A stretch of DNA of 40,800 nt from a virus: positions 1 to 40,800 of the IMG/VR virus record IMGVR_UViG_3300042520_003434, one strand, 5' to 3'. The notes under the pieces were generated by a model. That model was not told where the DNA came from. It ran no database searches and saw only the letters and a program-made list of their open reading frames with translations. The position numbers were made by a program, and so were the translations under genes. The first letter of the stretch is position 1; each line of letters starts with the position of its first letter. This document shows, piece after piece, positions 1-5,943 of this stretch.

Positions 1-399
1 GATCTGTTGGCCACGTTAAAAGCAGATCAAAAACTAAACGCAGAAGACAACACTTCTGACCTCTTAGCTGAGGCCGAGTATATCTTCAACAATGCTGACG
101 AGTTCCTCGCTGGCGTTGAAGACTACGAGTTCGCAGCCTAAGAGCCTAGTAGAGGATCCTCTAAATCTACTTTGAACGATAGAGGTTCATGCACGAGGTG
201 ACTAGTGTGGTAAAACTTAGTCATAGGTAATATGCGGTCTTTATTCACGCATATAGGCAGACATAAAACTCGGTTGGTACAGCCAGACGGCCTATTGTCT
301 CCGTTACCGTAAGGTAGCTGAAACGCTGAATGTATCCAAGCATGTGAAGACCTTTTAATGTAAATTATAAAGACAGGGGTTCAACTCCCCTCGCCTCCA
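1..399 (+). ncRNA. ssrA: tmRNA (transfer-messenger RNA), 5' end cut by window edge
   Basis: tmRNA rescues ribosomes stalled on broken mRNAs and tags the nascent protein for proteolysis. The window opens inside pseudoknot 1: bases 1-6 (GATCTG) pair with 23-28 (CAGATC), and the resume codon GCA follows 11 nt later at 40, the layout of E. coli tmRNA. A tag frame ends at 139-141. The 3' end carries the hallmark tRNA-like T arm (stem and loop about 374-392) followed by the acceptor strand CGCCTCC and A at 399. CCA is not fully encoded and a run of T follows at 401-406, which may serve termination. The 5' tRNA-like half lies upstream of the window. The gene heads a tRNA cluster in a phage genome. 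The identity is clear; the exact 3' end is good to a few bases. Confidence 0.93.
40..141 (+). other. tmRNA proteolysis-tag reading frame (33 codons plus TAA)
   Basis: The frame starts at the resume codon GCA after pseudoknot 1. The encoded tag begins AEDNTSDLL and ends DYEFAA before TAA. The terminal Ala-Ala matches the protease-recognised end of bacterial tags (E. coli ends ALAA). At 33 residues it is about three times the E. coli tag and near the top of the known size range. The resume point is inferred from spacing to the pseudoknot; an earlier stop-free stretch exists but belongs to the pseudoknot. Confidence 0.75.
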
Positions 400-661
400 C
401 TTTTTTAATGCAGTCATAATGACTGTAAAAAACATTTTTATAAGGATCACTTTCGTCAGCAATTTTGATTCCATTTATATGCAATTGTTTTAATCTACAA
501 TTAGCTCTTTTTACTAAATCTACACGTTGCACAGTAGTCATAACAAGGTGTTTAGAATTTACAAACAATTCTAAAGCGTGATAGAAAGACACAGCGTTAG
601 ACATTCGATTAAAAAGGTCTTCTATAGAGTCAATGCTAGTCACATTAGCATCTAAATTCAT
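365..661 (-). CDS. hypothetical protein, 98 aa, 3' end antisense to tmRNA
   Basis: The frame begins MNLDANVTSID at the ATG read from 661; an alternative start lies 24 nt upstream at 685. The protein is hydrophilic with no recognised motif or membrane segment. Its last nine codons run antisense through the T arm of the tmRNA gene, so the C-terminus (ARGVEPLSL) is what any reverse read of that tRNA-like element would give. Either the true gene simply ends inside ssrA, or the frame is extended by chance. It is divergent from the gene at 735. Function unknown. Confidence 0.45.
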   Translation of the reverse strand: MNLDANVTSIDSIEDLFNRMSNAVSFYHALELFVNSKHLVMTTVQRVDLVKRANCRLKQLHINGIKIADESDPYKNVFYSHYDCIKKVEARGVEPLSL

Positions 662-693
662 AAAACATTTAAATTTAATTATCAAATTTTATC

Positions 694-721
694 TTGAAAA
701 ATATTTTTTTTGTTATAAAAT
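694..721 (+). promoter_or_regulatory. sigma70-like promoter, N16 spacer
   Basis: TTGAAA at 694-699 and TAAAAT at 716-721 are separated by 16 bp. The ATG of the next gene is at 735, 13 nt past the -10 box. Matches the promoter class seen repeatedly in the window. Confidence 0.55.
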
Positions 722-734
722 CTATCTCAGAAGA

Positions 735-1004
735 ATGAAAACAATTAAAGAGCTCAGACAAACAGGATACAAAGTTAGGGTGAATCACGAACGGAACCAT
801 AAAACAATTCACAAGATTAACGGCACACAAACAGTTGTAGACGCTCGAGGAGGAAAAACAACAATTGAAGTAACTACTCCTAATAAAGCTCAAACTGTAG
901 TAGGACAAGCAGTGTGTTCAGAAGAAGATAATTTTAACCATAAAATCGGAAACCAAATTGCACTTGGCCGGGCGCTGCAACAATTTGTTGATTTGTCCAA
1001 ATAA
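735..1004 (+). CDS. hypothetical small basic protein, 89 aa
   Basis: The start MKTIKELRQTGYKVRV was chosen because it follows the promoter at 694-721; an upstream in-frame ATG at 633 would lie before that promoter. The N-terminal half is rich in Lys, Arg and His (KVRVNHERNHKTIHK), and the middle is Thr/Val rich, so nucleic-acid binding is possible but not shown. No known domain was recognised. It stands alone between the tmRNA region and the first tRNA. Confidence 0.6.
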   Translation: MKTIKELRQTGYKVRVNHERNHKTIHKINGTQTVVDARGGKTTIEVTTPNKAQTVVGQAVCSEEDNFNHKIGNQIALGRALQQFVDLSK

Positions 1005-1025
1005 TTATTAGAAGATATTTAACAC

Positions 1026-1112
1026 GCTCGAGTGGCGGAACGGCAGACGCAACGGACTTAAAATCCGTTGATCATAATGATCGTGAGGGTTCGAGTCCCT
1101 CCTCGAGTACCA
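1026..1112 (+). tRNA. tRNA-Leu (TAA)
   Basis: An 87-nt class II tRNA. Acceptor 1026-1032 pairs with 1102-1108 (one G-U), the T arm is GAGGG-TTCGAGT-CCCTC, CCA is encoded at 1110-1112, and a long variable arm is present. Anticodon loop CTTAAAA gives anticodon TAA, reading TTA, a frequent Leu codon in this AT-rich genome. Confidence 0.96.
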
Positions 1113-1120
1113 CTTTAAAT

Positions 1121-1209
1121 GGGTAAGCGGCGAAGTTGGAGGGTCGCATCAGACTGTAAATCTGACAGCTTAATTGCTCTAGTAGGTTCGAATCCTACCT
1201 TACCCACCA
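1121..1209 (+). tRNA. tRNA-Tyr (GTA)
   Basis: Acceptor GGGTAAG (1121-1127) pairs fully with CTTACCC (1199-1205). Anticodon stem TCAGA/TCTGA encloses loop CTGTAAA, anticodon GTA. A long variable arm, as expected for bacterial tRNA-Tyr, and encoded CCA at 1207-1209. Confidence 0.96.
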
Positions 1210-1257
1210 CTATTGTATAAAAAACGCAATAAGAAAAATATAAAAATAAACAAAATT

Positions 1258-1335
1258 GCTCTCATGGTGTAATTGGTTAACACATCTCCCTTTCACGGAG
1301 AAGACTTGCGGGTTCGAGCCCCGCTGAGAGTGCCA
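1258..1335 (+). tRNA. tRNA-Glu (TTC)
   Basis: Acceptor GCTCTCA (1258-1264) pairs with TGAGAGT (1325-1331). Anticodon stem TCTCC/GGAGA encloses CTTTCAC, anticodon TTC. The T arm is intact, discriminator is G, and CCA is encoded at 1333-1335. It reads GAA/GAG. Confidence 0.95.
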
Positions 1336-1351
1336 ACAATAATTATAAAAT

Positions 1352-2359
1352 ATGAAAAAAGCACTTATTACAGGCATAACAGGTCAAGACGGCAGCTATC
1401 TTGCGGATCTTCTTCTCAATAAAGGATACGAAGTGCATGGCATTATACGTCGAGCTAGCTCATTTAACACTTCACGCATTGATCATATATATTCTGACCC
1501 ACACGTTAATGGAGTTCGGCTTTTTCTCCACTACGGCGACCTCGCTGATGGCGGGAATCTCGTGAAGCTCATCTACGACCTCAAGCCTGACGAGGTTTAC
1601 CATCTCGGCGCGCAGAGCCATGTGCGTGTGAGTTTCGACATTCCCGAATACACCGGCGATGTCACCGGCATCGGCACCACGCGTATCCTCGAAGCCCTGC
1701 GCGAGACCGGCGTCCCCGCCCGTTTCTACCAAGCCTCGAGCTCTGAGATGTTCGGCAAAGTGCAAGAGGTCCCCCAAACGGAAAAAACACCCTTCTGGCC
1801 ACGCAGCCCATACGGCGCGGCAAAAATGTATGCCTATTGGATCACGGTGAACTACCGCGAGGGCTACGGCATGCACGCCTCGAACGGCATCCTCTTCAAC
1901 CACGAATCCCCCCGGCGTGGGGAGACCTTCGTCACCCGCAAAATCTCCCGTGCCGTCGCCGCCATCAAACTCGGCAGGCAGGAACACCTCTACCTCGGCA
2001 ACCTCGACGCCAAGCGCGACTGGGGTTACGCCCCCGAGTATGTCGAAGCCATGTGGCTCATGCTCCAGCAGGACGAACCCGCCGACTATGTTATTGCCAC
2101 AAACGAAACGCACACAGTAAAGGAATTCGTAGAACATGCTTTCGCTCACGTCGGCCTCGATTGGGAAAAGTATGTAAAATATGATGCCCGCTACGAACGT
2201 CCAGCAGAAGTTGACCTTTTAATTGGAGATGCGACCAAAGCCAAAAAACAACTTAATTGGGAACCAAAAGTACGTTTTCCGGAACTCGTGAAAATTATGG
2301 TTGACTCAGACATCTCGATATTGCAACAAGGGCCTACATCTACACAATACAGAATTTGA
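1352..2359 (+). CDS. gmd: GDP-mannose 4,6-dehydratase, mosaic base composition
   Basis: Converts GDP-D-mannose to GDP-4-keto-6-deoxymannose, precursor of GDP-fucose, rhamnose and related sugars. A 335-aa short-chain dehydrogenase/reductase: NADP-binding [12 protein letters not shown] near residues 7-18, S/T region ASSSEMFG, the catalytic [12 protein letters not shown] (Tyr-x3-Lys), and the GMD signature [20 protein letters not shown]. It is slightly shorter than E. coli Gmd (about 370 aa). About 1500-2095 is strongly GC-rich with host-like codons, while both ends are AT-rich like the rest of the phage. It sits among tRNA genes, away from the glycan island that holds a second GMD at 24774. Identity is sure; the mosaic reading is inference. 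Confidence 0.95.
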   Translation: MKKALITGITGQDGSYLADLLLNKGYEVHGIIRRASSFNTSRIDHIYSDPHVNGVRLFLHYGDLADGGNLVKLIYDLKPDEVYHLGAQSHVRVSFDIPEYTGDVTGIGTTRILEALRETGVPARFYQASSSEMFGKVQEVPQTEKTPFWPRSPYGAAKMYAYWITVNYREGYGMHASNGILFNHESPRRGETFVTRKISRAVAAIKLGRQEHLYLGNLDAKRDWGYAPEYVEAMWLMLQQDEPADYVIATNETHTVKEFVEHAFAHVGLDWEKYVKYDARYERPAEVDLLIGDATKAKKQLNWEPKVRFPELVKIMVDSDISILQQGPTSTQYRI

Positions 2360-2511
2360 AAATACTTCCTTTATCAAAAATACCTTTTCAATACACTGCC
2401 CGTGAGAAAAACAAACCAGAACAAAAAAAATTAAATAAAAATAAAAAAAATTCTTCAATTGATCGTCCAAAAGAAATAAAAAAAGATGACAACACAATCG
2501 GATGGGCATAA
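2356..2511 (+). CDS. possible small Lys-rich protein, 51 aa, TTG start
   Basis: An open frame starts with TTG overlapping the gmd stop (TTGA) and runs to TAA at 2509-2511. The product starts [17 protein letters not shown] and ends DDNTIGWA; it is rich in Lys and Asn. It fills most of the gap between gmd and tRNA-Met. No ribosome binding site is seen, and the frame lies in low-complexity A-rich DNA, so it may be chance. The stop-overlap with gmd is the main argument for it. Confidence 0.35.
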   Translation: MKILPLSKIPFQYTAREKNKPEQKKLNKNKKNSSIDRPKEIKKDDNTIGWA

Positions 2512-2523
2512 ATACTTTCATAT

Positions 2524-2599
2524 CGCGATGGGCTAGGCCAGGTGGTCTGGTGTGTCTCATAAGCACACAAACTGGGTTCGAGTCCCAGCGTCGCAACCA
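2524..2599 (+). tRNA. tRNA-Met (CAT), initiator-like C1-A72 mismatch
   Basis: Acceptor CGCGATG (2524-2530) pairs with CGTCGCA (2589-2595) except C1-A72, the mismatch that marks bacterial initiator tRNA. T arm CTGGG-TTCGAGT-CCCAG is normal, CCA is encoded at 2597-2599, and loop CTCATAA gives CAT. The anticodon stem TGTGT/GCACA lacks the three G-C pairs of classical initiators, and position 8 reads G rather than T, so the charging identity (initiator, elongator or lysidine-modified Ile) is open. Confidence 0.82.
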
Positions 2600-2604
2600 C
2601 TCTC

Positions 2605-2679
2605 GCCGATGTAGCTCAGTGGTAGAGCAACGGTTTTGTAAACCGTCGGTCCTCGGTTCGAATCCGAGCGTTGGCTCCA
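2605..2679 (+). tRNA. tRNA-Thr (TGT)
   Basis: Acceptor GCCGATG pairs with CGTTGGC (2669-2675). Anticodon stem ACGGT/ACCGT encloses TTTGTAA, anticodon TGT, which reads ACA. Discriminator T and encoded CCA at 2677-2679. Confidence 0.95.
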
Positions 2680-2685
2680 TATTTT

Positions 2686-2760
2686 TGATGAGTAGCTCAG
2701 CGGTAGAGCGATCGGCTGTTAACCGATTGGTCGTAGGTTCGATCCCTACCTCATCAGCCA
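2686..2760 (+). tRNA. tRNA-Asn (GTT)
   Basis: Acceptor TGATGAG pairs fully with CTCATCA (2750-2756). Anticodon stem ATCGG/CCGAT encloses CTGTTAA, anticodon GTT. Encoded CCA at 2758-2760. Confidence 0.95.
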
Positions 2761-2763
2761 TTC

Positions 2764-2840
2764 GTGCTTGTAGCTCAGCTGGATAGAGCAATAGCCTTCT
2801 AAGCTATTGGTCGCTGGTTCGAACCCAGCCAAGCACGCCA
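2764..2840 (+). tRNA. tRNA-Arg (TCT)
   Basis: Acceptor GTGCTTG pairs fully with CAAGCAC (2830-2836). Anticodon stem ATAGC/GCTAT encloses CTTCTAA, anticodon TCT, reading AGA, a common Arg codon in this phage. Encoded CCA at 2838-2840, three bases from the stop of the convergent Ig-like gene. Confidence 0.96.
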
Positions 2841-2842
2841 TT

Positions 2843-3220
2843 TTAGACGTAACCTAAGTTACGCAATCTAGTAAAACGTTCTACACCTGATTCCGGATAG
2901 AGAGCAAATTTAGCAAATATACCGGATTCGTTTAACACAGTTAACACAGCAGCACTGGAAGTAGCTGTTGCTACTGCTCGTAAAGGAGCTCCGGAAAGAG
3001 CTGACACTGAAACCGTAAACGAGGAGCCGTTATCTGCTAGAAGAGGATCAATAAAATACGAAGATGATGTAGCCCCAACAATATTTACTGAGTTCCTACT
3101 CCATTGGTAAGAGTAAACAGCAGACGAAAAATTAGCAGAAGCAACTGCCGAAAATGTTGTATTTTGTCCTGGGGTAGCTGAAAGTGATGTTGGCTGAGTT
3201 GTAAATATAACGCTTGACAT
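2843..3220 (-). CDS. Ig-like domain protein, probable virion decoration protein
   Basis: A 125-aa protein with one bacterial Ig-like (I-set type) domain at about residues 5-95: it opens FTTQPTSLSATPGQNTTF, has the core Trp in YSYQWSRNSVNIVGA, and the later DNGSSFTVSVSA strand typical of these folds. A short tail (residues 96-125) ends RFTRLRNLGYV. Ig-like domains are common on tailed-phage capsid, tail and fibre proteins, where they are thought to bind cell-surface glycans weakly. A late-type box sits 5 nt before the ATG, supporting a structural role. No signal peptide. Which virion part carries it cannot be told. Confidence 0.75.
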   Translation of the reverse strand: MSSVIFTTQPTSLSATPGQNTTFSAVASANFSSAVYSYQWSRNSVNIVGATSSSYFIDPLLADNGSSFTVSVSALSGAPLRAVATATSSAAVLTVLNESGIFAKFALYPESGVERFTRLRNLGYV

Positions 3221-3225
3221 AATAT

Positions 3226-3233
3226 TATTTATT
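3226..3233 (-). promoter_or_regulatory. late promoter box, AATAAATA
   Basis: On the minus strand AATAAATA is followed by 5 nt and the ATG at 3220. It resembles the T4 late box TATAAATA used by gp55 sigma, which this phage encodes at 18780. Confidence 0.6.
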
Positions 3234-3276
3234 AAAATGTGTTATTTTTTTATCTTGAATTCTTTAAACGATTTAA

Positions 3277-3284
3277 ACTAAATA
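3277..3284 (+). promoter_or_regulatory. late promoter-like box, ACTAAATA
   Basis: ACTAAATA is followed by ACAAT (5 nt) and the ATG at 3290. Weaker match to TATAAATA, but spacing equals the other late boxes. It would drive the lysis cassette. Confidence 0.45.
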
Positions 3285-3289
3285 ACAAT

Positions 3290-3589
3290 ATGAATTATTT
3301 AGTTTGGATTAAGCCAGTTTTGGTCGTTTTTGTTTTTTTAACATTTACATCTTGTAGATCTGTTCCCAAAAAACAAGATGTTGTTCCATCCGTTACCACA
3401 ATTGAAGTAATTAAAAAGTTGAATGATACAAAACAAGCATTGGATGAGGCTGGGTTAGATAACACAAGAGTGGGATTAAATATAGATAAGGCGCTTACTT
3501 TAGCGGAAAGATTGACCTTACTGTTAGATAAAATAGAAAATGAGCAACAAAAGTATCAAGATAAGATTGTAATATTGCCAGAAAGATAG
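3290..3589 (+). CDS. small lipoprotein, candidate outer-membrane spanin
   Basis: A 99-aa protein that starts MNYLVWIKPVLVVFVFLTFTSC. A charged start, a hydrophobic stretch and lipobox FTSC indicate cleavage by signal peptidase II and lipidation at about Cys22. The rest (residues 40-95) is a charged, helical, coiled-coil-like periplasmic segment. Small lipoproteins of this kind next to endolysins serve as o-spanins that disrupt the outer membrane at lysis. It opens the cassette before two membrane proteins and the M15 peptidase. The ATG was chosen over an upstream one because the signal peptide starts there. The spanin role is inference from context. Confidence 0.65.
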   Translation: MNYLVWIKPVLVVFVFLTFTSCRSVPKKQDVVPSVTTIEVIKKLNDTKQALDEAGLDNTRVGLNIDKALTLAERLTLLLDKIENEQQKYQDKIVILPER

Positions 3590-3597
3590 TAGACGAG

Positions 3598-3605
3598 AAT
3601 AAATA
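3598..3605 (+). promoter_or_regulatory. late promoter box, AATAAATA
   Basis: GAATAAATA, then TTATTGA (7 nt) and the ATG at 3613. It lies in the short gap after the lipoprotein gene. Confidence 0.5.
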
Positions 3606-3612
3606 TTATTGA

Positions 3613-4092
3613 ATGAAAACTATAACTATTACATTTATATTATTTTTGTTTTCAATAATTATGTCTTTTGGACAAACAAACAAAACAACTTCTACGCTGC
3701 AAGAAGCCAAGAGTGTAATTCAAGAATTGAATGTTGAATTAAAATCAGCAAAACAAACAAATTTAGACTTAAGCAAAAAACTAGAAACATCTAAAGGCGA
3801 ATTAGAGTATGCTCGCATCAGAACACAAGAAGTTCAAAAAACAGCAGATATATTGAAGGATTGGGGCATTGAACAACAAAATCAATTATTCGTTTGGATG
3901 GATAAATTCAATAAGGCGATTAAAAGATATCATTTCCTTAAAAATATAACAGCCACAATAGGTGCTTTTTATGGACTTATTCTAGGACTATATTGCATGA
4001 AGTATGTTCCACCTGTATATGGAGTTTACGCATATGCATTACCTTTAATTGGTGTAGTTTTTGGATTTTTTGGGGTTTGGTTATTTTTATGA
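3613..4092 (+). CDS. coiled-coil membrane protein with signal peptide (lysis cassette)
   Basis: A 159-aa protein. Residues 1-20 form a signal peptide or anchor (ITFILFLFSIIMSFG, then QTN). Residues about 27-85 are a long heptad-like coiled coil rich in Glu, Lys and Leu. Residues about 113-159 hold two closely spaced hydrophobic segments, ending in GVVFGFFGVWLFL. The architecture (export signal, periplasmic coiled coil, membrane end) fits a spanin partner or other lysis regulator. It is three bases upstream of the holin candidate. No family was recognised; the role is inferred from position. Confidence 0.6.
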   Translation: MKTITITFILFLFSIIMSFGQTNKTTSTLQEAKSVIQELNVELKSAKQTNLDLSKKLETSKGELEYARIRTQEVQKTADILKDWGIEQQNQLFVWMDKFNKAIKRYHFLKNITATIGAFYGLILGLYCMKYVPPVYGVYAYALPLIGVVFGFFGVWLFL

Positions 4093-4095
4093 ATT

Positions 4096-4569
4096 ATGTG
4101 GGAAAAAATAATCCAAATCACCAAAACAGCAAGTGCTATGCTTCATAGTGGGGATATCCCTCCGAACACTCCTCCTCAACACAGAGAAGATTTAAGTAAA
4201 ATTAACTTTTTAGCTTCAAAAAAATTTTATGTTGTTTTTTGTTCAATTATTATTTTGGCGTTGTTTTATGGAATCAGTATATTTGTTCTGTTTTTAACGG
4301 CTGTAACCCCATCTTTAACTGTTCCGTTTGTTTCTATTTTTACTGAAACCATTAAAATTTTAGCTGTCATTATAGCTAGTTATTTGGGAGTTCAAACAGT
4401 TTTGGATTATAAAATGCAATCCAACAATACATTAAATTTAGAAGGATCGAATTTATTTTCTAAACAAGAATTAGAAGAAAAAATTATAACCGAATGGGCA
4501 GAAAAATATAAAGATGATTTGTCATATGCTCCTTTAAATTGGATACAAAGAAAGGAAGAGCCTATCTAA
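4096..4569 (+). CDS. two-TM membrane protein, candidate holin
   Basis: A 157-aa protein. The first 45 residues are cytosolic-looking and Pro rich (SGDIPPNTPPQHRED). Two long hydrophobic segments follow at about 48-73 and 84-103, then a charged C-terminal tail. Its stop overlaps the start of the M15 peptidase gene by one base (TAATG), so the two are translationally coupled. Two TM helices and a charged tail directly before an endolysin suggest a class II-like holin, though holins are usually shorter. No sequence family was recognised. Confidence 0.5.
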   Translation: MWEKIIQITKTASAMLHSGDIPPNTPPQHREDLSKINFLASKKFYVVFCSIIILALFYGISIFVLFLTAVTPSLTVPFVSIFTETIKILAVIIASYLGVQTVLDYKMQSNNTLNLEGSNLFSKQELEEKIITEWAEKYKDDLSYAPLNWIQRKEEPI

Positions 4570-5045
4570 TGAAAACGTGGCCAAAACAAGATTATCAATC
4601 AATGGTGTCATTCTATGGGGAAGTTGGAAAAAACCAAACTAGCTTAGTTTTGCCTTACACTTTAAAGCTCGCATGGGATCTTAACACGACAGTCAAAAAA
4701 ATAACTTGTCACGAAAAAGTTGCAAGTTCTCTTTATTTTATTTTTGAACAAACATTAAAGACGTACGGCCAAAAAGAAATAGAAAAATTGAGATTAGATG
4801 TATTCGGTGGATGTTTAAATGTACGCAAAATGAGAGGCAGTACTAAAAGTTGGTCAATTCATTCTTGGGGAGCTGCAATTGATTTAGATCCGAATTATAA
4901 TACATTAAAAATGACGGACAAGCAAGCAACGTTTGCAAAACCAGAATACAGAGATTTTTGGAAAATAGTAGAGTCCGAAGGCTGGGTTAGTCTCGGAAAA
5001 GCTCGTAATTATGATTGGATGCATTTTCAGGCAGCCTTACTATGA
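4569..5045 (+). CDS. M15 family peptidoglycan peptidase, probable endolysin
   Basis: A 158-aa zinc peptidase of the VanY/L-alanyl-D-glutamate endopeptidase type that cuts peptidoglycan peptides. Signature SIHSWGAAID at residues 96-105 matches SxHxxGxAxD (zinc ligands His98 and Asp105), and the last ligand is in DWMHFQ (His152). The size fits single-domain phage M15 endolysins. There is no signal peptide, so release would need the holin candidate upstream. The ATG at 4569 overlaps the previous stop and is preferred to an upstream in-frame ATG inside that gene. Its stop overlaps the LOV protein start (ATGA). Confidence 0.88.
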   Translation: MKTWPKQDYQSMVSFYGEVGKNQTSLVLPYTLKLAWDLNTTVKKITCHEKVASSLYFIFEQTLKTYGQKEIEKLRLDVFGGCLNVRKMRGSTKSWSIHSWGAAIDLDPNYNTLKMTDKQATFAKPEYRDFWKIVESEGWVSLGKARNYDWMHFQAALL

Positions 5046-5941
5046 ATACGTTAACAAACGAATCGGTTTTAGAAAACGAGCAAATACTTCGAGGAATTGA
5101 AGCGAGACAGCAAAGTTTGGGCAGGCTTTCTTCGTATTTGTCTGAACTTGAAAGCCAATTAGCTTTAATTTTTGCAGCTTCTCCTGACATTATAGTTTTT
5201 TTAGACGAAAATTCGAACATTATAAGAATAAGTGATGCTGCTTATACTCTGCTTGGTTATAAACGAGAAGAAATGACAGGAAAGTGTTTGTGGGATTTTC
5301 TTTCTATCGCCGACGTAGAGCAAGCTAAACAACATCTAACTGACGTCAAGGAACAAAAATTTATTTCTTTTGAAGCTCGGCGTTATTTGATCAACTATTG
5401 GGTAGCAAAAAATGGAACATTGGTAAAGTTGGCTTGGAGATTTTCACTATACGACGAAAGAGAAAATCAAACTATAGGAGTAGCAACTGACGTCTCCTAT
5501 TTGGGACAAAATGAACGATTAAACATCAAGCTTTTAGACCGAGCGATTAATTTGGCTACCGACGGAATTGTAATTACAGACGCTTGTAGTTCTGACAATT
5601 CAATCGTTTATGTTAATCCTGCTTTTGAGAAAATTACAGGATACGAAAAACAAGAAATAATAGGAAAAAATTGTAGGTTTTTGCAGTCTGAAAATTGTAT
5701 TCATTCTAGAGCATTAAATGTGTTAAGAAAGTGTGTGCAATCTTTTCAAGGGTGTAGTGTTTTATTAGAAAATAAACGTAAAGACGGTTCTCTTTTTTAT
5801 AACCACTTAACTATCTCTACGGTAGTAGAAAATGGAATAACGACAAATTTTATCGGTATCTCTCAAGACGTGACAGATAAAATAGGAGTTGATTTTGAGT
5901 GGTCCCCAAATACAGAAAGAGGTTTTGTAGCAATACTCTAG
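5042..5941 (+). CDS. PAS-LOV protein: probable blue-light sensor without effector domain
   Basis: A 299-aa soluble protein. Order: N-terminal coiled coil (about 8-40), PAS domain (about 40-155), second PAS with a LOV signature (about 165-280), short tail. The LOV domain has GKNCRFLQ at 208-215, where Cys211 would form the flavin-cysteine adduct in blue light. Other flavin contacts are Asn210, Arg212, Gln215, Asn244 (ENKRKDG) and Asn254 (FYNHL). It aligns well with B. subtilis YtvA LOV by memory. One key residue differs: the Gln that flips on illumination (GIQ in YtvA) is Ser274 (GISQD). No kinase, GGDEF, STAS or DNA-binding domain follows. ATG overlaps the endolysin stop (ATGA), so expression is coupled to lysis genes. 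The family call is firm; photochemistry and role are inference. Confidence 0.88.
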   Translation: MNTLTNESVLENEQILRGIEARQQSLGRLSSYLSELESQLALIFAASPDIIVFLDENSNIIRISDAAYTLLGYKREEMTGKCLWDFLSIADVEQAKQHLTDVKEQKFISFEARRYLINYWVAKNGTLVKLAWRFSLYDERENQTIGVATDVSYLGQNERLNIKLLDRAINLATDGIVITDACSSDNSIVYVNPAFEKITGYEKQEIIGKNCRFLQSENCIHSRALNVLRKCVQSFQGCSVLLENKRKDGSLFYNHLTISTVVENGITTNFIGISQDVTDKIGVDFEWSPNTERGFVAIL

Positions 5942-5943
5942 CC

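Noticed and set aside
1472-2149. 225-codon minus-strand frame and overlapping plus-strand frames inside gmd
   Set aside because: They lie in the GC-rich block of a clear gmd gene, where stop codons are rare in all frames. Products are low-complexity (Val/Ala/Arg/Pro rich) with no motif.
2306-2791. Long minus-strand open frame (161 codons) across the tRNA cluster
   Set aside because: Its product contains the repeated peptide patterns typical of antisense tRNA genes (for example GIEPTTNRL, GFEPRTDGL). The four tRNAs on the plus strand explain it fully.
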